Assembly: GCA_027357125.1 (NCBI GenBank)
Contig: DAHVVW010000102.1
Span: forward strand, 1 to 7,228
From: Clostridiales bacterium
Lineage (GTDB): Bacteria; Bacillota; Desulfitobacteriia; Desulfitobacteriales; Desulfitobacteriaceae
Direction of reading: 5' to 3'
DNA: 7,228 nucleotides
Below the pieces are notes generated by a model. The model had not been told where the DNA came from, ran no database searches, and saw only the letters and a program-made list of their open reading frames with translations. Both the position numbers and the translations under genes were made by a program. Positions 1 to 5,083 of the stretch are shown piece by piece (position 1 is the stretch's first letter; every line of letters starts with the position of its first letter).

Positions 1-53
1 TTGCCAGAAGCTAGTCGATAGGATTAGCAGACAAGAATTAAGGATGAAGCAAG

Positions 54-237
54 ATGAACAAAGCCCTGTTTTGGGATGTGAAAATGGATGAGATTGACCC
101 TATAAAAGTGGTTAATCAAAAGGGTTGTCCAGTGGGGAAGTTTAGAAGATATTCAAAGCATCCTCAAGCTCTTTGCGTTGTCCGAAATCATCGAGATTGT
201 CAGGTCCAAAAACCAACCTAAGATCAGGGAATCATGA
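54..237 (+). pseudogene. Frameshifted remnant of a small DUF6922-like protein
   Basis: A good ribosome site (AAGGA at 41-45) leads to ATG at 54. That frame reads MNKALFWDVKMDEIDPIK and then turns into unconvincing sequence ending at TAA 219-221. From about 112 a different frame reads LIKRVVQWGSLEDIQSILKL, continues with ALSEIIEIVRSK, and ends at TGA 235-237. Together the pieces resemble one small family whose members start with a LFWDV motif, continue with an I-x-R-V-x-x-x-G-x-L-E-D helix, and are often encoded beside AbiEii-type nucleotidyltransferases. The DUF6922 name and that gene association are from memory. The frame change lies near 105-112, and a few codons also seem to be missing. 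The end after RSK does not match what I remember of the family, so the tail may also be truncated. No partner toxin gene is in the window. Alternatives are a sequencing error or two unrelated short frames. Confidence 0.45.
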
Positions 238-253
238 GAAAAAGGAGTTTATA

Positions 254-634
254 ATGACTATTGAATTAAGAAGTTTAGGCATTCCTTTTGTATCCATCCT
301 TCTCGGTGCCACGGGGCAATTTTTATTAAAGCTTGGGATGACGAATTTTAAGAACGTAACGGCTAACGGCATTTGGGGACAGTTAATCCACATTCTTTTG
401 ACCCCCGCGATATTTGTTGGGTTTGCGTGTTTTGCTGTGAGTTCTGTTTTATGGCTGGTTGTGCTCTCGCGCTGGGAACTAAGTGTGGCTTATCCGATGG
501 TTTCTTTAGGCTATGTCTTAGCATTTGTATTGGCAGCAGTGTTTTTGCATGAATCTTTTTCTTTGCCGAAAATTATGGGGAGCGCTTTTATTTTACTGGG
601 AATTAGCATTTTAGGGCTGTTTGGCAGGAGCTAA
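254..634 (+). CDS. Small EamA/SMR-like (DMT superfamily) membrane protein
   Basis: This 126-residue integral membrane protein has four hydrophobic segments at about residues 8-28, 50-71, 78-98 and 104-123. Such small drug/metabolite transporter superfamily proteins usually work as dimers. Segment 1 contains GATGQFLLKLGM. Segment 3 begins with RWELSVAYPMVSLGY and ends in LHE, a pattern shared by EamA-type half-transporters and by the ArnE/ArnF-like lipid-linked sugar flippases. The substrate cannot be told from sequence. I chose ATG 254 because GGAG at 244-247 lies six bases upstream and the membrane fold starts right after it. An upstream in-frame ATG at 173 would add 27 hydrophilic residues, lacks a ribosome site and overlaps the remnant before it. 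It may have its own promoter or be read from the remnant's promoter; none is clear. Family confidence is high, function confidence low. Confidence 0.8.
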   Translation: MTIELRSLGIPFVSILLGATGQFLLKLGMTNFKNVTANGIWGQLIHILLTPAIFVGFACFAVSSVLWLVVLSRWELSVAYPMVSLGYVLAFVLAAVFLHESFSLPKIMGSAFILLGISILGLFGRS

Positions 635-641
635 GGACTAA

Positions 642-687
642 TTTCCGCCGACTTTAGGCCTAAAGGGAAGTTGCGGCCCAGCGGAAA
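642..687. repeat. Nested inverted repeats downstream of the EamA-like gene
   Basis: TTTCCGC (642-648) is the exact reverse complement of GCGGAAA (681-687). Between them is a perfect 14-base palindrome CTTTAGGCCTAAAG (652-665). A further pairing, CCGACTT against AAGTTGCGG, is possible with one bulge. No run of T follows on either strand, so this is not an obvious intrinsic terminator. It could be an RNA structure in the leader of the next gene or a protein binding site. Only the repeats themselves are seen; any role is inference. Confidence 0.5.
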
Positions 688-710
688 GTGCGGTATTATG
701 ACAGTAAGAG

Positions 711-749
711 GCTTATGCTAAATAAGCAAGGATGTCTTCCTTATAAGAC
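711..749 (+). promoter_or_regulatory. Two adjacent hairpins in the leader of the small ORF
   Basis: GCTTAT (711-716) pairs with ATAAGC (722-727) across a five-base loop. Right after it, GTCTT (734-738) pairs with AAGAC (745-749). The second hairpin competes with AAGG (728-731) pairing to CCTT (739-742). The sequence then runs into a purine-rich stretch up to the ribosome site at 855-859. No known riboswitch class could be matched. These may be parts of a structured 5' leader or chance short stems. Confidence 0.25.
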
Positions 750-868
750 GCAAGGGTGCAAAACCTAGAGTTACGGAAGGGGTCAGGAAGAGTAGAAGTA
801 AGAAAACTTAATATTGGCAGTAAGCAATCCCTAGGGGTAAATCCTAAGAATCAAAGGGGCGTGTGGCG

Positions 869-1057
869 ATGGTGCTTAAAGACTTTGGCAGAGGTGCACG
901 GATCCAGTTAGCTAAAATGGCTAAACAACTTGGGATGAAATTTATTGGGTATAACCCTACGGACCAGCAGGTATCGCTGGAACACCAGGGCAAAGGGATT
1001 ACTTATGAATTGGAGGAATTTATAAACCACTATAATAGAATGAGTGAGTCAGTATGA
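869..1057 (+). CDS. Small hypothetical protein, 62 residues
   Basis: I do not recognise this protein. It is small, soluble and mixed alpha/beta in character, with an amphipathic, lysine-rich helix near the start (ARIQLAKMAKQLGMKFIGY), a short middle section that could be beta (QQVSLEH) and a second helix near the end (YELEEFINHYNRM). There is no signal, no membrane segment and no cysteine. The start is a choice. ATG 869 lies nine bases after AGGGG (855-859), whereas GTG 863 is in frame but only three bases from it, so 869 is preferred and 863 would add two residues. The gene stands alone after a 234-base spacer containing hairpins and before a strong terminator. It is probably a single-gene transcript. 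The clean ribosome site and regular codon use support it being real. Confidence 0.6.
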   Translation: MVLKDFGRGARIQLAKMAKQLGMKFIGYNPTDQQVSLEHQGKGITYELEEFINHYNRMSESV

Positions 1058-1120
1058 ACCTACTCCGCTAAGTGTTCGTGAATGACCGGATAACTGAAAA
1101 TAAGTAGAGTCTAAAATATA

Positions 1121-1152
1121 AAGGGCTCCCCCTGACTACAGGGTGAGCCCTT
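1121..1152. terminator. Bidirectional intrinsic terminator
   Basis: AAGGGCTCCCCCTG (1121-1134) and CAGGGTGAGCCCTT (1139-1152) pair at 13 of 14 positions around the loop ACTA. On the plus strand the stem is followed by AAATTTGT. On the minus strand it is followed by TATATTTTAG. It lies between the ends of two converging genes (stops at 1057 and 1168) and can serve both. Confidence 0.85.
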
Positions 1153-1167
1153 AAATTTGTCATTATA

Positions 1168-1437
1168 TTACGCCGTCTGGCGTCGGCGCCGCAAATTAAC
1201 GTTGGCGGGTAAAACCATTACAGAATGCCTTATTTCTAAAGTCACCGGAAGCGGGCGGTAATGTTCTAAACTTTGCTGGGAGGCGCGTTCATTTTCATAA
1301 TTGCGGTACTCTTGCCAACGAGCGATAAAGTCCTCTTTGCCGATCGTGAATTCATCCCCTCCTGCAAGTTGGAACTTGAAGCGGTTTAACTCCGGCTCTT
1401 GGATGTACCCGATAATCAGACGGCCCTGAAAGAACAA
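1168..1437 (-). CDS. Hypothetical protein, 89 residues, TTG start
   Basis: I do not recognise this protein. The first third (FFQGRLIIGYIQEPEL, then FKFQLAGGDEFTIGKEDF) looks like a small beta-rich fold. A charged helix with ARWQEYRNYENERA follows, and the end is strongly basic (NLRRRRQTA), which could touch nucleic acid. There is no signal or membrane segment. The start is uncertain. TTG at 1437 is used because the purine-rich GGAAGGTGGGG lies about five bases upstream. The reading frame stays open without ATG, GTG or another TTG back to a TAG at 1570-1572, so an upstream CTG or ATT start cannot be excluded. It lies downstream of cheR on the same strand after a 248-base gap, and ends at the strong two-way terminator. 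This gap suggests its own promoter. Confidence 0.55.
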   Translation of the reverse strand: MFFQGRLIIGYIQEPELNRFKFQLAGGDEFTIGKEDFIARWQEYRNYENERASQQSLEHYRPLPVTLEIRHSVMVLPANVNLRRRRQTA

Positions 1438-1469
1438 GTAAACCCCACCTTCCCAATTTCTTTTTCCTC

Positions 1470-1492
1470 TGTTAGATGTGAAGAACCTAACA
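1470..1492. repeat. Short inverted repeat upstream of the hypothetical gene
   Basis: TGTTAG (1470-1475) and CTAACA (1487-1492) are exact reverse complements around an 11-base spacer. It sits 33 bases upstream of the TTG start at 1437. It may be an operator or a leader hairpin; a stem of only six pairs can also arise by chance. Confidence 0.25.
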
Positions 1493-1591
1493 TCAGCTGT
1501 TTTCAGTGTAGCAAATCCGGAAAGGTTTGCGGTGAATAATTCTCCGACAAAAGCTGTAATAATCGAATACTATCAGAGGTTTTCCCCAAAA

Positions 1592-1611
1592 AGTGTACAA
1601 GAGTGTACAAG
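1592..1611. repeat. Perfect tandem repeat AGTGTACAAG x2
   Basis: AGTGTACAAG occurs twice in direct, back-to-back succession, each copy holding the palindrome TGTACA. The period of 10 bases is about one helical turn, a usual spacing for a regulator binding side by side. It lies in the 248-base gene-free gap (1438-1685) between cheR and the downstream hypothetical gene. On the minus strand TTGTCT (1650-1645) and CATACT (1626-1621), 18 bases apart, could be a weak promoter just upstream of it. The binding role is inference. Confidence 0.4.
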
Positions 1612-1685
1612 ATTCAAGAAAGTATGCGATAATAAATTAGAGTTAGACAAGCTCATGCTTTTTTTGCGAAGAAACTTTGCCCAAA

Positions 1686-2480
1686 CTATTTCCCCTGTTT
1701 TTGGTAGAAAAAAGATGACACCGGCTGTAGCCCCAAATGATTCATGCCAAATAAATGCTCGGTGCTGCCTGTGAAGAGGATCCCACCGGGACGCAGGGAT
1801 TCTGTAAACTTTTTATAAAGTAATTCCTTGGCATCTTCGGTGAAGTAAATTACTACATTGCGGCAGGCGACAAAATCAAACCCTGTATCAAAGCGGTCTG
1901 TAAGCAAGTTCTGGGTCTGAAAAGTAACCGTGCGTTTAACGGCATCATTGATTTGATACCCTTTCTCTGAAGGAGTAAAATATTTTTTAAGAAGCTCGGG
2001 CGGGGTACTGGCAAAATCCTGCTGCTTGTAAATTCCTTCTTTGGCCTGGAGCAGGACGTTGGCATCAATGTCGGTAGCCAAGACCGTGAAGCGCACGTTC
2101 TGAAAGTATTCGAGCATCGTAATCGCCAGAGAATAGGGCTCTTGACCACTCGAACAGCCTGCGCTCCAAAGTTTGAGCGAGGTTTTTCCTTGGGTAAGTT
2201 TGGGGATAATCGTTTCACGCAGGGTTTTCCATTGGTTAAAGTCGCGGAAAAATTGCGAGACATTAATTGTTAAATGCTTAAAGAAAGAGTCATACAGTTG
2301 GCGGTCTTGGTCGAGAACCTTCAAAAACTCGGGATAAGTTTTGTACCCGTGCGAATTCATAAAGCTCAGGATCCGCCTCTGCATCTGGTTTTGCTTATAG
2401 AAGTTAAGATCGAGACCGCTTTTCGGCAAAAAGGCTTTAACAAATCCTTCATAGCTGTTTGAATCGGGAAAGAGAAGCAT
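1686..2480 (-). CDS. cheR: Chemotaxis protein methyltransferase CheR
   Basis: CheR transfers methyl groups from S-adenosylmethionine to glutamates of chemoreceptors in the cytoplasm; CheB reverses this for adaptation. At 264 residues it has the usual length. The N-terminal helical domain (about 1-80) carries QMQRRI (32-37) and TINVSQFFRD (71-80). The Rossmann-type catalytic domain shows LWSAGCSSGQEPYSLAI (104-120, the SAM-binding loop), ATDID (135-139), NLL (191-193), CRNVVIYF (206-213) and TGSTEHL (237-243), all typical family motifs. ATG 2480 is preceded by GAGGTG four bases upstream. It is transcribed in the same direction as yaaR, but an intrinsic terminator and a 126-base gap separate them, so it likely has its own promoter. 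No receptor, cheB or cheA gene is in the window. No clear terminator follows the stop. Confidence 0.95.
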   Translation of the reverse strand: MLLFPDSNSYEGFVKAFLPKSGLDLNFYKQNQMQRRILSFMNSHGYKTYPEFLKVLDQDRQLYDSFFKHLTINVSQFFRDFNQWKTLRETIIPKLTQGKTSLKLWSAGCSSGQEPYSLAITMLEYFQNVRFTVLATDIDANVLLQAKEGIYKQQDFASTPPELLKKYFTPSEKGYQINDAVKRTVTFQTQNLLTDRFDTGFDFVACRNVVIYFTEDAKELLYKKFTESLRPGGILFTGSTEHLFGMNHLGLQPVSSFFYQKQGK

Positions 2481-2509
2481 TTTGCACCTCGTTCTGCGAG
2501 AATTTCCTT

Positions 2510-2546
2510 TCCAGGCTCCAGTTATTGAACTTAAGTAGTGCCTGGA
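2510..2546 (-). promoter_or_regulatory. Inverted repeat in the cheR leader, below a possible -10 box
   Basis: TCCAGGC (2510-2516) and GCCTGGA (2540-2546) are exact inverted repeats with a 23-base spacer. On the minus strand TACAAT (2566-2561) is a good -10 box whose start point would fall near 2554, just before the repeat. No good -35 is seen. The repeat would then lie in the untranslated leader of cheR, upstream of its ribosome site. Both promoter and function are inference. Confidence 0.3.
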
Positions 2547-2581
2547 CTAAGATTTACTTTATTGTATTCTGGGCCCGGGTT

Positions 2582-2606
2582 AAAAAATCCTACCTTGTCT
2601 CAAGGT
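2582..2606 (-). terminator. Intrinsic terminator of yaaR
   Basis: Read on the minus strand, ACCTTG, a three-base loop AGA and CAAGGT form a six-pair stem directly after the yaaR stop codon, followed by AGGA and six T (2587-2582). It separates yaaR from cheR. The stem is short, so termination may be partial. Confidence 0.65.
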
Positions 2607-3047
2607 CTAGACGAATAAGTCGACAATAAGCCCGCGGATTTCGTCAATTTTCTTCAAAATCTCCAAGGGTTTGTCTTGTTCTGTTATAACTTTGCGACCA
2701 AGTTCCTCAAGGGCATGGTCAATGCGGCTAATGCGGGCCATCACTTTGGGCCTGCCGCCATAATCCCAGAAAGTTTCTTCCTGGAGCTGACGGCTCTGAC
2801 CAAAGGTTGAGCGTAAAAAAGACTTGACCAAAGACCGGAAATCAGCCAAGTCGCTTAAAGAGAGGGACTTGCTCAGTTTCTGGCCCTGATCACTCAGCTT
2901 GGCTAAAAACTGTGCCAGCTCCTGCTCCTGCATTCGCTGAGTTTTGGACAGGGCTTGGCGAAAGTCAGCTTCACCAGCAAGGGAGGATTTTGAATTTGCG
3001 TGTTCGTTGGCGGTGGTTTGCCCTGTGCGCTCGATACGCATGGACAT
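2607..3047 (-). CDS. yaaR: YaaR family protein (DUF327)
   Basis: This 146-residue soluble protein has the length of Bacillus YaaR and matches the DUF327 family pattern: a variable, polar start (1-25), a helical section with EADFRQALSK (26-35), a long helix-rich centre with SLSDLADFRSLVKSFL (63-78), then ETFWDYGGRPKVMARISRID (91-110) and a C-terminal helix ending DEIRGLIVDLFV. Family members occur widely in Firmicutes and Thermotogae, often near flagellar genes; their biochemical role is not established to my knowledge. ATG 3047 is preceded by AAAGGAG ten bases upstream, and a second ATG at 3041 is possible. It is divergent from the peptidase gene with only 55 bases between starts, so both promoters must be packed there or overlap. 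On the minus strand TAAAAT is a possible -10 without a clear -35. Confidence 0.85.
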   Translation of the reverse strand: MSMRIERTGQTTANEHANSKSSLAGEADFRQALSKTQRMQEQELAQFLAKLSDQGQKLSKSLSLSDLADFRSLVKSFLRSTFGQSRQLQEETFWDYGGRPKVMARISRIDHALEELGRKVITEQDKPLEILKKIDEIRGLIVDLFV

Positions 3048-3102
3048 AGGTGCAGGTCTCCTTTGCCTGATATTTTAGTAAAAATGAAAGGAACAGACGA
3101 TT

Positions 3103-4152
3103 GTGCAGACACGCCGTGCTTTTATAAAGCTCCTTTGTGGTCTAGGTGCAGCGGCTCTCCCTTGGACTGGCTTGCCTCGGCGCTGGCAGGGGTCGCTCCA
3201 ATCCTGGGTTGCGCGCCCGCCGGTTAAATTCGTCCGTTCGCCTGCAGAGGATGAACAGATGGATTTTAAGCGCTTGGCAGCAGCGCATTTAGAGCGGACT
3301 GCCTGGGACGATGTGAATGTTTTAGCTAGCTCAGACTTTGGGGGTAGGCGTGCCGGGACCGTCGGCGAGGGAAAAGCTGCCGGATACCTGATTCAGGAAA
3401 TGGCCGGCATCGGCTTAGTCCCTATGGGAAGCCTTAAGCAAGACGGGAAGCCCGGTTTTGCCCATGCTTTTACTATTCCCGAGGTTGCGGCCAGTGTGGT
3501 TAACGGGCGTTTAGTGATGCGCCCTCAGGCGGGACTAAAAAGCCCTGCTCTCAATCTGCTTGGTGCTTTGCCGGGGGAGAACGCGGAAGAGATAATTATC
3601 ATAAGTGCCCATTACGACCACCTTGGAGTTTACCAAGGCAAGCTCTACCCGGGTGCAAATGACAATGCATCCGGGGTTGGCTGTGTTCTGGAAGTAATGC
3701 GCAGACTGGTGCGTGCAGAAATGAAACCCAAACGTACGGTTGTTGCCGCTTTCTGGAGCGCTGAAGAAATGGGTTTTTTAGGTTCGAATGCTTTCGTCCA
3801 GAGTCCGAGTTTTCCTCTTGCCCGCTTAGTAGCCGTGCTTAATGTAGATACTGTCGGGAACGGGCCTACAGGTGAGTTCATGCTCTGGGCTGACGGTTTA
3901 AACCGTGCGGCTAAAGCTTGCGCTGATGCGGCTGCCCAGGCGGGGGCATCAGCGCCCTTGGGTCCCACCAATGGCCATAACAGTGATCATATAAGTTTTG
4001 CGCACAAAGGAATTCCGGCTGTAACATTGCTGGCTCGCAACTGGCTTGAGAAGAACCACACTCCTGAGGATGGTGTAAATTTACTCAATCGTGACCAACT
4101 GAAGCTAGCTGCGGAAATTCTTTATCGGGCTGTACAGATAGCAGCTGTTTAG
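3103..4152 (+). CDS. M28-family zinc metallopeptidase with twin-arginine signal
   Basis: This 349-residue protein is probably an exported aminopeptidase with two zinc ions. The start TRRAFIK (3-9) fits the twin-arginine motif, followed by a short hydrophobic stretch to about residue 20 and a basic RR at 26-27, as is common in Tat signals. No lipobox is seen. The M28 core shows the metal and catalytic residues in order: H170 and D172 in SAHYDHLG, D187 in PGANDNASG, E221-E222 in SAEEMGFLGS (general base and ligand), D249 in NVDT and H319 in NHTPEDG; SDH at 294-296 is also typical. Nothing essential appears missing. GTG 3103 is the first usual start after an in-frame TGA at 3085, with AAAGGAA (3087-3093) upstream. 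It is divergent from yaaR and convergent with motB. Substrate is unknown; peptides in the cell wall space are likely. Confidence 0.9.
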   Translation: MQTRRAFIKLLCGLGAAALPWTGLPRRWQGSLQSWVARPPVKFVRSPAEDEQMDFKRLAAAHLERTAWDDVNVLASSDFGGRRAGTVGEGKAAGYLIQEMAGIGLVPMGSLKQDGKPGFAHAFTIPEVAASVVNGRLVMRPQAGLKSPALNLLGALPGENAEEIIIISAHYDHLGVYQGKLYPGANDNASGVGCVLEVMRRLVRAEMKPKRTVVAAFWSAEEMGFLGSNAFVQSPSFPLARLVAVLNVDTVGNGPTGEFMLWADGLNRAAKACADAAAQAGASAPLGPTNGHNSDHISFAHKGIPAVTLLARNWLEKNHTPEDGVNLLNRDQLKLAAEILYRAVQIAAV

Positions 4153-4167
4153 ACAGCTGCCTTTTTT
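4141..4167 (+). terminator. Intrinsic terminator overlapping the peptidase stop codon
   Basis: GCAGCTGT (4141-4148) and ACAGCTGC (4153-4160) form a perfect eight-pair stem, followed by C and six T (4162-4167). The loop TTAG (4149-4152) contains the TAG stop, so the last codons of the gene form the left arm. On the minus strand no T run follows, so it serves the peptidase gene but not motB. Confidence 0.85.
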
Positions 4168-4190
4168 CAACTCAAACTTATTGAAACAAG

Positions 4191-5066
4191 CTATTGTGGA
4201 TTTACCGGGTTAATTGGTTCTGCGATCAGTTTTTTACCAGGTTCGGTTAAATCGTATTTAGAACGCAAAATCACCAGGTCCACGCGGCGGTTGCGCGCAC
4301 GGCCTGCTTCTGAGTTGTTGGTCGCGACAGGACGGTACTCTCCGTAGCCCGTGGCCGAAAGGCGGTCTGGATTAACTCCGCCGTCGGTTGCCATAATTTG
4401 AACGACATTGGTCGCGCGCAGGACGGATAATTCCCAGTTGCTTGGGAACTGAGGGGTATGGATGGGCAAATTGTCCGTATGCCCTTCAACTTTTATGTAG
4501 TTGGGGGCACTGGCAAGTACCGTACTGATCTTGTTCAGGATTTCGCGCGCTCTTGGAGTAATTACGGCAGAGCCGCTGTCAAAGAGAAGGGTGTCCTGGA
4601 TACTGACGACCAGCCCTCTCTCTTCGATCGAGCTTACAAGCTTGGCTTCGAAGCCGTTGTCAGCTGCAAATTGATCGAGCCTTGCTTTAATTCCCTCAAT
4701 CGTGAGGTTTTCCTGTTCCGTGTTGCCGTTCCCTTCACTCTGGTTTTGACCGGCATATTCTGAATTGGCGGTGTTATCTGGTTTATCTGTTTTCCCAGGT
4801 GTTGTAGCGTTCGTTTGCGGATTTCCCGTTTGAAACAGGGAGGGCCCCATGGGGTTGTTTGCTATTTCAACTTTAGACGGAGTGCCGCCGCCCAGTGCTT
4901 TATTAAGTGAATCGGCAACTGCCCGAAATTTATCGGCATCGATTTTACTCATGGAGTAGAGGACAACGAAAAAGATCATGAGGAGGGTAATGAGGTCAGC
5001 ATATGTGAGGAGCCAGCGTTCGCCATTCTCTTTTTCCTGTTCGGCTTCCTGCTTCTTTCTCGCCAT
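4191..5066 (-). CDS. motB: Flagellar stator protein MotB
   Basis: MotB pairs with MotA in the stator ring and anchors it to peptidoglycan. The 291-residue protein has a short charged N-terminus, one membrane segment (about 18-38, WLLTYADLITLLMIFFVV) with the essential ion-binding aspartate D24, a plug-like helix after it (KIDADKFRAVADSL, 42-55), a low-complexity Asn/Thr/Gly-rich linker (about 70-118), and an OmpA-like domain (about 125-270). That domain shows LLFDSGSAVI (160-169), EGHTDNLP (194-201), SNWELSVLRA (209-218) and RARNRRVDLVI (256-266), the standard peptidoglycan-binding motifs. The ATG has GGAGGAG seven bases upstream and starts 17 bases after the motA stop, so the two are translated from one message. 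The linker is the most variable part. Its 3' end faces the peptidase terminator; no terminator of its own was found. Confidence 0.95.
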   Translation of the reverse strand: MARKKQEAEQEKENGERWLLTYADLITLLMIFFVVLYSMSKIDADKFRAVADSLNKALGGGTPSKVEIANNPMGPSLFQTGNPQTNATTPGKTDKPDNTANSEYAGQNQSEGNGNTEQENLTIEGIKARLDQFAADNGFEAKLVSSIEERGLVVSIQDTLLFDSGSAVITPRAREILNKISTVLASAPNYIKVEGHTDNLPIHTPQFPSNWELSVLRATNVVQIMATDGGVNPDRLSATGYGEYRPVATNNSEAGRARNRRVDLVILRSKYDLTEPGKKLIAEPINPVNPQ

Positions 5067-5083
5067 TTAATTCACTCCTCCGT

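Noticed and set aside
173..253. Upstream ATG start for the EamA-like gene
   Set aside because: It adds 27 hydrophilic residues, overlaps the remnant and lacks a ribosome site, while ATG 254 has a perfect one.
642..687. Terminator for the EamA-like gene
   Set aside because: The inverted repeat is clear but no T run follows on either strand, so only the repeat is reported.
723..785. Possible cyclic di-GMP (GEMM-I) riboswitch: AAGACGCAAGGG and GAGTTACGGAAG resemble its conserved ACGCAA and GUUACCG parts
   Set aside because: The two parts are only about 14 bases apart, the GCAAACC element and the tetraloop stem are missing, and ACGCAA would be inside another hairpin. The order and spacing do not fit.
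1478..1774. Plus-strand frame of 98 codons
   Set aside because: It has no recognisable protein character, overlaps the end of cheR antisense, and has no ribosome site.
1853..2263. Second minus-strand frame of 136 codons inside cheR
   Set aside because: It is a frame-shifted shadow of cheR; the real frame carries all CheR motifs.
3000..3227. Plus-strand frame across the yaaR/peptidase junction
   Set aside because: It is antisense to the start of yaaR and out of frame with the peptidase; no protein features.
3645..3971. Minus-strand frame inside the peptidase gene
   Set aside because: Antisense shadow of a gene with intact catalytic motifs.
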